Part shown: positions 7,560 through 14,063 of the stretch, in pieces
Numbering within the stretch: the first letter of the stretch is position 1
Layout: the number at the start of each line of letters is the position of its first letter
Assembly: GCA_900548725.1 (NCBI GenBank)
Contig: URLV01000022.1
Location: 1-19,537, forward strand
Length of the DNA stretch: 19,537 nucleotides
Source: an uncultured Mycoplasmatota bacterium
GTDB lineage: Bacteria > Bacillota_I > Bacilli_A > RF39 > UBA660
Direction of reading: 5' to 3'
Made by a program: the position numbers and the translations under genes
Notes under the pieces: model-generated
The model's input: the letters and a program-made list of their open reading frames with translations, nothing else
What the model was told of the DNA's origin: nothing
Database searches by the model: none

Positions 7560-8834
7560 ATGTTCGTAGATGAAATAACTTTGAAAGTAGAAGCTGGAAA
7601 AGGTGGAGATGGTTGTACATCTTTTAGGAGAGAAAAATTTGTAGAAATGGGTGGGCCTAATGGTGGTAATGGTGGCCATGGTGCAAATATTGTTTTTACT
7701 ACTGATAAAGGTTTAAAAACTTTAATAGATTTAAAAATGATGAAACATATAAAAGGTGAAAAAGGTGTTAATGGTAAAGGTAGCGATAGAAATGGTAAAG
7801 ATAGTGATGATGTAATTATTAAAGTACCACTAGGAACTACTATAACTGATATGGAAACTGGTCTTATAATTGCTGACTTGACTAGTGAAAATGAATCTGT
7901 AGTTGTTGCAAAAGGTGGTCGTGGTGGACGAGGAAATCGTGCTTTCGCAACACATGAAGTACCTGCCCCTAGGATGAGTGAATTAGGTGAACCTGGTGAA
8001 GAAAAATTAATAAAATGTGAACTTAAAATGCTTGCTGATGTAGGATTAGTAGGTATGCCTAGTGTTGGTAAAAGTACAATTATTAGCATGATAAGTTCTT
8101 GTAAGCCTAAGATAGGAGCATATCATTTCACTACATTAAGTCCAAATTTAGGTGTAGTAAATTTAAAGGACGGTAGAAGCTTTGTAATGGCTGATTTACC
8201 TGGTTTAATAGAAGGTGCAAGTGCTGGTGTAGGTTTAGGTGATAAATTTTTAAGACATGCAATGCGTACTAAAGTTATTGCTCACGTTATAGACATGGGT
8301 TCATTTGAAGGAAGAAATCCAATAAGTGATTATGAAAAAATATATGATGAACTTAAAAATTATGATGAAAGATTAATTAATAAACCTAGTATTATAATTG
8401 CTAATAAAATGGATATTGAAGGGGCTAAAGAAAATTTAGAGGAGTTTAGAAAAAAATATCCTGATAAAGAAATATATGAAGTATCTGCCATAATGAAAGA
8501 AGGTCTTGAAACTTTAGTTATGAGACTTGCTGATATAGTTGAAAATACTGAAACTGTAGAACTTTATAAAGATGAAGAATATGCTTCTCATGTTTTATAT
8601 AAATTTAATGATGAAAAACCTTATACTATTATTAGAGAAGGCGATTTATGGATAATAAAGGGTAAAGAAATAGAAAAATTATTCTCTATGACAAGATTTA
8701 CTGAAGATGAAAGTGTAGCACGTTTTGCTAGAAAACTAAAAGGTATGGGAATCGAAGATGATTTAGAAAAAATGGGTGCAAAACGTGGAGATGAAGTAAA
8801 GATAGATAATTATATTTTTGAATTTAAAAATTAG
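7560..8834 (+). CDS. obg: GTPase Obg (CgtA), ribosome assembly and stress
   Basis: Essential GTPase acting on the 50S subunit and in stress/(p)ppGpp signalling. All three parts are present in 424 residues. The N-terminal glycine-rich Obg fold (1-158) contains AGKGGDGCTSFRREKFV and GGRGGRGN. The G domain has G1 GMPSVGKST (165-173), switch/G2 HFTTLSPNLG, G3 DLPGL (from D212), G4 NKMD (282-285) and SAIMKEG. The C-terminal OCT domain runs from about 345 to the end. The length is typical. The ATG is preceded by GAAAGGAC 9 nt upstream. A terminator hairpin follows the stop immediately, so it may be expressed alone or with the two genes before it. Confidence 0.97.
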   Translation: MFVDEITLKVEAGKGGDGCTSFRREKFVEMGGPNGGNGGHGANIVFTTDKGLKTLIDLKMMKHIKGEKGVNGKGSDRNGKDSDDVIIKVPLGTTITDMETGLIIADLTSENESVVVAKGGRGGRGNRAFATHEVPAPRMSELGEPGEEKLIKCELKMLADVGLVGMPSVGKSTIISMISSCKPKIGAYHFTTLSPNLGVVNLKDGRSFVMADLPGLIEGASAGVGLGDKFLRHAMRTKVIAHVIDMGSFEGRNPISDYEKIYDELKNYDERLINKPSIIIANKMDIEGAKENLEEFRKKYPDKEIYEVSAIMKEGLETLVMRLADIVENTETVELYKDEEYASHVLYKFNDEKPYTIIREGDLWIIKGKEIEKLFSMTRFTEDESVARFARKLKGMGIEDDLEKMGAKRGDEVKIDNYIFEFKN

Positions 8835-8860
8835 ATGGTTTTTACTATCTTTTTTATTTT
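8833..8860 (+). terminator. Intrinsic terminator after obg
   Basis: AGATGGT (8833-8839) pairs with ACTATCT (8844-8850) around TTTT with one G-U pair, followed by T5-A-T4. The hairpin begins within the obg stop codon. Confidence 0.7.
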
Positions 8861-8862
8861 AC

Positions 8863-8906
8863 CCCAAATCTTGGAAGTAAAATGCCCAAAATTTTGGAAG
8901 TAAAAT
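8863..8906. repeat. Tandem imperfect 21/22-bp direct repeat with an internal palindrome
   Basis: CCCAAATCTTGGAAGTAAAA plus T (8863-8883) is followed after one base by CCCAAAATTTTGGAAGTAAA plus AT (8885-8906). The second copy contains the perfect 12-bp palindrome CCAAAATTTTGG. The repeats lie between the obg terminator and the next promoter and are in no gene. Tandem motifs like this occur at the ends of some transposons (IS21-type ends carry several), so a remnant end is possible; a protein-binding site is the alternative. Confidence 0.6.
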
Positions 8907-8934
8907 TAATTTTTCATTAATCAATTGTTTTTAT

Positions 8935-8963
8935 TCGACTTTTTTTTGAAAATGTAATATAAT
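8935..8963 (+). promoter_or_regulatory. Predicted promoter of the envelope operon
   Basis: TCGACT (8935-8940; four of six -35 matches), 17-nt spacer, perfect TATAAT (8958-8963), 30 nt before the start of the first gene. A second TATAAT at 8971-8976 with TTGAAA (8946-8951) has a 19-nt spacer and is less likely. Confidence 0.42.
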
Positions 8964-8992
8964 TTAGTTATATAATGAAAGGTAGATAATTT

Positions 8993-9349
8993 ATGAAGAA
9001 AAATAAAGTAATTATAAATAATTGTCCTAATTTTTATAAAATTAAGAATTTTGATATAGAAGAAAGTGATTATGTAACTGATAAATTAATAAGTGTTTAT
9101 GAAGATTATATATTTAATATAGATATTAAAAATAAAGAAAGTTTAGATAAAGTAAGAGAGTTAGATTTAATATTAGGAAAATACGTTGATGATTATAGTT
9201 TTAGAAAAGAAATAAAACAAGGTGTTTTAAATATAAAAGTTGCTAGAGGTACTAATATTATGGAAAGTATTGTGGATGCTTTAATAAGCTTATTTCAAAA
9301 ATATGAAGAAGGGTATACTAGAAATATTTATTTTGCTAGGTGGATATAA
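8993..9349 (+). CDS. Hypothetical protein, 118 aa, first gene of LCP operon
   Basis: I do not recognise this protein. It is a small, mixed-charge, soluble-looking sequence without signal peptide or membrane helix. It has an Asp/Glu/Lys-rich amphipathic middle (KNKESLDKVRELDLIL) and a tail with aromatic residues (TRNIYFARWI). The segment NIKVARGTNIMESIVDALIS looks like a strand followed by a helix. An AAAGG site lies 10 nt before the ATG. Its end carries the ribosome site of the next gene (AGGTGG, 9338-9343), so the two are coupled. In many Firmicutes the interval between obg and an LCP gene holds nadD, yqeK or rsfS; this sequence does not look like any of them. Its position suggests a cytoplasmic role linked to the envelope genes that follow, which is inference only. 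Confidence 0.7.
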   Translation: MKKNKVIINNCPNFYKIKNFDIEESDYVTDKLISVYEDYIFNIDIKNKESLDKVRELDLILGKYVDDYSFRKEIKQGVLNIKVARGTNIMESIVDALISLFQKYEEGYTRNIYFARWI

Positions 9350-9351
9350 TT

Positions 9352-10239
9352 ATGAATGATTTTTATTATGAAGAACCAGAACATAAACATTTATTTTTAA
9401 AATGTATGTTATTTCTTTTTATTATTGGTATTTTAGGTGGCGTTTCTATATATTATAAAAAGCAACATACAATTAAATTAAAAAACGTTACTATCGAACT
9501 TGGAGATACTTTAAGTAAAGATGTTAATGATTATTTAATAAATGGTAAAAGATATGCAAATGAATATAAACTATATTTAGATAGTGTAGATGTTAATACA
9601 ATTGGAAAATATAGTTATAAAGTAAAATATAATAAGCATACTAAAACTGGATATATTAATGTAGTTGATAAAACTAAACCTGAAGTAGTTTTTAATGATA
9701 ATGTTGTTATTAGTAGTAAAGAAGATTTTAATATTAATAATTTAATGTTAAGTTGTATAGATAAATCCTTACCTTGTAATGTTGCTTTAATAAATGAAAG
9801 TGATTATGATAAATTAAAAAATGTAGGGAACTATAGTATAAATGTTAAAGTTAGTGATAGTGCTGGTAACTATGTAACTAAAAAAGTTAATGTAACAGTT
9901 ACTGATGATGAAAATGTGTCAAATACAATGTCAAGTGATTTAGAATACTATACTAATAGTATAAATGATGATAAAATAAACCATGTTCTATTTGTTAAGT
10001 TAGAAAAAGCAATAAATGAAGATTCTTTAGAATTTGAAGGTATGTTACAAGAAACTTCTGCAATAGATTTTTCTAAATATGTTAGCAAATCAATAAAAGA
10101 TACAAGACTAATTACTGCATATAATAAATATGGATATGTAATTGGAATACAAGTAGAAGTAACTTATGGAAATGGAACAAAAGAAGTTATTGAAAATAAG
10201 GGTGAAATTAATAATGACGAAGAAGAAAAAGAAGAATAA
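9352..10239 (+). CDS. Single-pass membrane protein with extracellular Ig-like repeats
   Basis: A 295-residue protein with a short cytoplasmic N-terminus, one membrane helix (about 14-35, LFLKCMLFLFIIGILGGVSI) and an outside part. Two beta-sandwich modules follow: about 40-110 (IELGDTLSKDVNDYLING ... VDVNTIGKYSYKVKYN ... VVDKTKPEVVF) and about 111-195 (NVGNYSINVKVSDSAGNYVT ... VNVTVTDDE). The 'VDxxxxGxYxxxY ... VxDxxxP' pattern is that of DUF5011/Ig-like cell-surface modules. The last 100 residues are a separate, unrecognised domain ending in an acidic Glu/Asp tail. The start is ATG 9352 because AGGTGG (9338-9343) is spaced 8 nt from it; an in-frame GTG at 9340 overlaps that site. Its 3' end overlaps the LCP gene by 26 nt, pointing to a joint function in wall polymer attachment or as a surface scaffold. 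Confidence 0.75.
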   Translation: MNDFYYEEPEHKHLFLKCMLFLFIIGILGGVSIYYKKQHTIKLKNVTIELGDTLSKDVNDYLINGKRYANEYKLYLDSVDVNTIGKYSYKVKYNKHTKTGYINVVDKTKPEVVFNDNVVISSKEDFNINNLMLSCIDKSLPCNVALINESDYDKLKNVGNYSINVKVSDSAGNYVTKKVNVTVTDDENVSNTMSSDLEYYTNSINDDKINHVLFVKLEKAINEDSLEFEGMLQETSAIDFSKYVSKSIKDTRLITAYNKYGYVIGIQVEVTYGNGTKEVIENKGEINNDEEEKEE

Positions 10240-11704
10240 TACATTTTTTAAAATAGTATCATATCTTTTACTATTTGCAGCAATACTTTCTACAATATTT
10301 TTAATATATTTTGAGGTATTACCTGTTAATTATTTATCTATTATTATAATAGGTGGAGGACTTTTAATATTTTTATTATTTAAATTACTTAATAATAAAA
10401 GATTAAAGAAATGGATAAAGATTGTAGTTTCTATACCTAGTATAATTTTAATTATCTTATTTACTTTAGTATGTTTTTATTCATATGGAACAATAGATTT
10501 CTTTAATAATATATTTGATTCTGGTATAAGACATGATAGTTATTCTGTATATGTATTAAAAGATTCTAAATATGAAAAAATAGATGATTTAAGCGATAAG
10601 ATAATTAGTGTTTCAAATAAGGATGATGAAGAAACTAAAAAAGCAATTGATAAACTTTCTAATAAAATAGAATTTAATATGTCAGAATATGAAAATGTTG
10701 GTGAGTCATTGGATTCTGTTATAAATGAAGAGAGTGATGCTGTTTTAGCACTTGATTCAAATGTTGATGTAATTAAAGAAGATAATAGCGAATATAATAA
10801 TTTGAAAAAGATTTATACGTTTAATGTTACAAGTAAAGTTAAAACTTTAAAGAGTGATGTTGATGTAAGTAAAGATAATTTTGTATTTTATATAAGTGGA
10901 ATTGATACTAATGGTAAAGTTGCTACTAAAGCAAGAAGTGATGTTAATATACTAGTTGCAGTAAATCCTAAAGATAAAAAAATACTTATGATAAATACAC
11001 CTCGTGATTATTATGTTAAATTACATAGTAAGAAAGCTATGGACAAATTAACTCATGCTGGTGTATATGGAATAGAAGAATCAGTAGGTACTTTGGAAGA
11101 TTTATATGATGTTAAAATTAATTATTATGCTAGAGTTAATTTTACAACATTTATAAATATAGTAGATAAATTAGATGGTATTACTGTTGATGTACCAGTT
11201 AATTTCTGTGAACAAACTTCATCAAGAACTAGTAGTGCACAAATATGTCTTAAGAAAGGTAGACAAAAACTTAATGGAGAACAAGCATTAGCATTATCTA
11301 GAACAAGACATACCTTAGCTGGTGGAGATAGAGATAGAGGTAATAATCAAATGTTAGTACTTGAATCAATTATTGATAAAGCAATTAGTCCATCAATAAT
11401 TGTAAAATATAATAGTTTATTAAGTAGTGTAAGTGACTCAGTAATAACTAACGTTGATCAAAAAGCAATTACAAAATTAATAAAAAAACAAATAAAAGAT
11501 AATTCAAGTTGGGATATAGAATCATATTCAGTAAATGGTACTGATTCTAGTAATGTTACTTATTCAACAGGAAGAAGCAAAGCATATGTTATGAATCCTG
11601 ATGTTGAAACAGTTAATGAAGCAAAGATTAAGTTAGATAATATACTTGGAACTAAAAAATATACTAGTACTACTACAAGTACTACAACTACGAAAGCTAA
11701 TTAG
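10214..11704 (+). CDS. LytR-CpsA-Psr (LCP) family cell-wall polymer transferase
   Basis: LCP enzymes transfer teichoic acid or other anionic glycopolymers from lipid carriers to peptidoglycan outside the membrane. The 496 residues show a Lys-rich cytoplasmic start, three membrane helices (about 10-32, 36-54, 61-86), an extracellular linker domain (about 95-210), the LCP domain (about 215-400) and a Thr-rich tail. Family residues are NTPRDYYV with R264, NFTTFINIVDKLDGITVDVP, and the block S362-R-T-R365-H ... GGD372-R-D374-R375-GNNQ. The linker (SKYEKIDDLSDKIISVS ... NEESDAVLALDSN) resembles part of a solute-binding-protein fold, a layout seen in some Firmicute LCPs. ATG 10214 has AAGGGTGA 8-9 nt upstream; the longer reading from 10166 adds a segment inside the upstream gene and lacks a site. 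Confidence 0.9.
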   Translation: MTKKKKKNNTFFKIVSYLLLFAAILSTIFLIYFEVLPVNYLSIIIIGGGLLIFLLFKLLNNKRLKKWIKIVVSIPSIILIILFTLVCFYSYGTIDFFNNIFDSGIRHDSYSVYVLKDSKYEKIDDLSDKIISVSNKDDEETKKAIDKLSNKIEFNMSEYENVGESLDSVINEESDAVLALDSNVDVIKEDNSEYNNLKKIYTFNVTSKVKTLKSDVDVSKDNFVFYISGIDTNGKVATKARSDVNILVAVNPKDKKILMINTPRDYYVKLHSKKAMDKLTHAGVYGIEESVGTLEDLYDVKINYYARVNFTTFINIVDKLDGITVDVPVNFCEQTSSRTSSAQICLKKGRQKLNGEQALALSRTRHTLAGGDRDRGNNQMLVLESIIDKAISPSIIVKYNSLLSSVSDSVITNVDQKAITKLIKKQIKDNSSWDIESYSVNGTDSSNVTYSTGRSKAYVMNPDVETVNEAKIKLDNILGTKKYTSTTTSTTTTKAN

Positions 11705-11727
11705 TGTAATATGTTTACACTTTTTTT
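11703..11727 (+). terminator. Intrinsic terminator of the envelope operon, overlapping the argS promoter
   Basis: AGTGTAA (11703-11709) and TTACACT (11715-11721) form a perfect 7-bp stem with a TATGT loop, followed by a T7 run. The 3' arm also holds the candidate -35 of argS. Confidence 0.75.
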
Positions 11728-11744
11728 CTTGTTTATGTTATAAT
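11714..11744 (+). promoter_or_regulatory. Predicted argS promoter
   Basis: Perfect TATAAT at 11739-11744 preceded by TGT (extended -10). The best -35 is TTTACA (11714-11719), but at 19-nt spacing; the extended -10 may compensate. It ends 25 nt before the argS start. Confidence 0.5.
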
Positions 11745-11754
11745 ACTTTTATTG

Positions 11755-11760
11755 AGAGGA
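11755..11760 (+). promoter_or_regulatory. Ribosome binding site that sets the argS start
   Basis: AGAGGA lies 9 nt before ATG 11770. The longer reading from TTG 11752 would contain this site and is rejected. Confidence 0.72.
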
Positions 11761-11769
11761 AAATATTTT

Positions 11770-13509
11770 ATGAATATTATAGTTTTTTTAGAAAATAAAT
11801 TAAAAAATATCTTAACTAAATTAGGATATGAAGATGATGTTAAATTAAATGTATCTAATAGACCTGATTTAGGTGATTATCAATATAATGGATGTATGAA
11901 ACTTGCTAGTTTATATAAAAAAAATCCTAGAGATATTGCAGTAGAAATAGTTGATAGTTTAAATAAAACTAATTATTTTAAAGATGTAAATATTGCTGGG
12001 CCTGGTTTTATAAACTTAACTTTAAGTGATAAATTATTAGTAAATTATATAAATGATGTAACAAATAATTTTAAAGTTAATACATATCATATAGATACGG
12101 ATGAAGTGATATTTTTAGATTATGGTGGTGCTAATGTTGCTAAAGAATTACATGCTGGTCATTTAAGAAGCCCTAATATTGGTGAGGCAATAAAAAGATT
12201 ATGTGAAAGTGTTGGATATAAAACAATTAGTGATGTCCATTTAGGAGATTGGGGTAGACCTATGGGACTTATCATATGTGAACTTTCTAAAAGGTATCCT
12301 GAATTAGTATTCTTTGATGAAGATTATGATGGTACTTACCCAACAGAATGTCCTATAACTTTAGAAGAACTAAATGAAATATATCCTTATGCTAGTATGC
12401 GTGCTAAAGAAGATAAAAATTATTTAGAAGAAGCAAGAGATTTTACTACAAGACTTCAAAATAGAGAAAAAGGTATTTATGATTTATGGAAAACTTTCTA
12501 TACATTATCTGTTAACGATATTAAAAGAGTATATACACTTTTAGGAGCTAAATTTGATTTATGGGAAGGAGAATATGATGCAGACCCATATATTAAGCCT
12601 CTTTTAGATTATTTAATAAGTAATAATTATACAGAAATAAGTGATGGTGCTACTGTTATTAATGTTAAAGAAGAAACAGATACAAGAGAAATTCCACCAG
12701 TTATACTTATCAAAAGTAATGGTGGAGTATTATACGACACAACTGAACTTGCAACACTTTATTCTAGAATTAAAAGATTTAAATTTAACAAAATGATATA
12801 TTTAACAGATATTAGACAAGAATTACATTTTATAGAAGCATTTAGAGCTGCATATAAAACAAATATAATTCCTAAATCAGTAGAACTTGAATGGTATGGT
12901 TTTGGAACAATGAATGGTCCAGATGGTAAGCCATTTAAAACACGCGATGGTGGAGTAATGAGCTTAAATAATTTAATTGAACTTGTAAAAAATGAAACTA
13001 AGAAAGTTATTAAAGATAATATACCAGAAAGTAAAAAAGATAATGTAGCTTTAAAATTAGCGCTAGCTGCCATAAAATATGGGGATTTACTTCCTAGTAG
13101 AAGTACTGATTATATATTTGATCCAATAAAATTTAGTGATATAAATGGAAAAACTGGTCCTTATATATTATATAATACAGTTAGAATGAAATCATTAATT
13201 AATAAATGTGATATTAAACCTAATAAATATATAAAAATAAGTACTAATGAAGAAAGAAATATAATAATGAATTTATTAAATTTAAGAAACATAATGTTAA
13301 AATCATTTAATGAAAGAAGTTTAAATGATATATGTGAATATTTATATAAATTAACTAATAGTTATAATGCGTTTTATTCAAATATAAATGTTAATAATGA
13401 AACTGATTCAGATAAAAAAGAAAGCTATATTACTTTAACTAATTTAGTTTATGAAACTAATATGTATTTGTTAAATATACTTGCAATTGAAGTACCTGAT
13501 GAAATATAA
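11770..13509 (+). CDS. argS: Arginyl-tRNA synthetase
   Basis: Charges tRNA-Arg with arginine. The 579 residues carry the N-terminal tRNA D-loop-binding add-on domain (about 1-85), the class I catalytic core with its HIGH-like motif H128-A-G-H131-LRS preceded by DYGGANVAKEL, the conserved LGDWGRPMGL, YDTTELATLYSRI, and in place of KMSKS the segment GKPFKTRDGGVMSL (K390 onward), which is normal for this ArgRS branch. The C-terminal DALR anticodon-binding helical domain begins near GPYILYNTVRMKSLI. The length is standard. No T-box or other leader element is visible in the short 5' region, so regulation by uncharged tRNA is not apparent. It is transcribed alone between a terminator/promoter overlap upstream and a bidirectional terminator downstream. 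Confidence 0.96.
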   Translation: MNIIVFLENKLKNILTKLGYEDDVKLNVSNRPDLGDYQYNGCMKLASLYKKNPRDIAVEIVDSLNKTNYFKDVNIAGPGFINLTLSDKLLVNYINDVTNNFKVNTYHIDTDEVIFLDYGGANVAKELHAGHLRSPNIGEAIKRLCESVGYKTISDVHLGDWGRPMGLIICELSKRYPELVFFDEDYDGTYPTECPITLEELNEIYPYASMRAKEDKNYLEEARDFTTRLQNREKGIYDLWKTFYTLSVNDIKRVYTLLGAKFDLWEGEYDADPYIKPLLDYLISNNYTEISDGATVINVKEETDTREIPPVILIKSNGGVLYDTTELATLYSRIKRFKFNKMIYLTDIRQELHFIEAFRAAYKTNIIPKSVELEWYGFGTMNGPDGKPFKTRDGGVMSLNNLIELVKNETKKVIKDNIPESKKDNVALKLALAAIKYGDLLPSRSTDYIFDPIKFSDINGKTGPYILYNTVRMKSLINKCDIKPNKYIKISTNEERNIIMNLLNLRNIMLKSFNERSLNDICEYLYKLTNSYNAFYSNINVNNETDSDKKESYITLTNLVYETNMYLLNILAIEVPDEI

Positions 13510-13510
13510 A

Positions 13511-13550
13511 AAAATAACTGTAAATACTAATATGTACTTACAGTTTTTAT
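13511..13550. terminator. Bidirectional terminator between argS and the DUF192 gene
   Basis: AACTGTAA (13516-13523) pairs with TTACAGTT (13538-13545), with further TAC/GTA pairing inside. It is flanked by A-run on the left and T-run on the right, so it works on both strands. The genes converge here. Confidence 0.7.
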
Positions 13551-13852
13551 ATATTTAAATTATTTATATCAATAATATCATTTACTTTTAAATTAATTGA
13601 TGAATTATTTGGAAGTTCTAATATATTTATTTTATTTTTATTATTAAATATTAATACTTTATTTGGTTTAACATTTCTATTAATCATAAGTATTCTATTA
13701 TTTTTATCTAATAATAAAACATCAATATTTTCTAACATAAAAAACGTATGAATACTTTTACAATTAGTAATTAATAAACCATAATCTATATTCTTTTGAT
13801 ACATTAAACCTAATAATTTATCTTTAAAACTTTTAGCTATCTTAACTTTCAT
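13547..13852 (-). CDS. DUF192 family protein
   Basis: A 101-residue protein matching the DUF192 fold (COG1430). It begins with the 'A-x-S-x-x-x-x-x-GLM' element (AKSFKDKLLGLMYQK, about 6-20), then the hallmark SIHTFFMLENIDVLLLDKNN (about 33-52; usually F-W-M-K-N-T-x-x-P-L-D), and a beta-rich end with the VNDIIDI strand. Members are often exported and some are linked to cell-surface or halophile physiology, but no biochemical role is firmly known. This one has no signal peptide and is close to the minimum size for the fold. GGTGAAG precedes the ATG on the minus strand, and a near-consensus promoter lies just upstream. It is a lone gene divergent from the LtaS-like gene. Confidence 0.82.
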   Translation of the reverse strand: MKVKIAKSFKDKLLGLMYQKNIDYGLLITNCKSIHTFFMLENIDVLLLDKNNRILMINRNVKPNKVLIFNNKNKINILELPNNSSINLKVNDIIDINNLNI

Positions 13853-13888
13853 AACTTCACCAACTTATTATATTCAACATTTAAATTT

Positions 13889-13917
13889 ATTATACATTTT
13901 ATATGTGATAATATCAA
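13889..13917 (-). promoter_or_regulatory. Promoter of the DUF192 gene
   Basis: On the minus strand TTGATA (13912-13917), exact 17-nt spacer, perfect TATAAT (13889-13894), 36 nt before the start codon. Confidence 0.68.
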
Positions 13918-14000
13918 TAAACAAATATTATTTTTTAGTGTAAAATATATTGAAATTCATTAATTATTCATAAAAATTATATAAAATTAATTATGTCTTA

Positions 14001-14029
14001 TGGACTTATTATTGATTTTGTTATATTAT
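14001..14029 (+). promoter_or_regulatory. Predicted promoter of the LtaS-like gene
   Basis: TGGACT (14001-14006), 17-nt spacer, TATTAT (14024-14029; five of six). It ends 34 nt before the ATG, and AAGGAG at 14046-14051 is the ribosome site. Confidence 0.45.
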
Positions 14030-14063
14030 AGATAATGTTACTAAAAAGGAGTAGATAAAAGAT

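Noticed and set aside
7517..8089. Minus-strand 190-codon ORF opposite obg
   Set aside because: Its Pro/Ser/Leu-rich composition is the antisense shadow of the Gly-rich Obg fold.
10166..10213. LCP gene starting at ATG 10166
   Set aside because: It would add 16 residues overlapping the upstream gene with no ribosome site, in front of a natural MTKKKKK start with AAGGGTGA upstream.
11752..11769. argS starting at TTG 11752
   Set aside because: The AGAGGA ribosome site lies inside that extension; ATG 11770 matches family N-termini.
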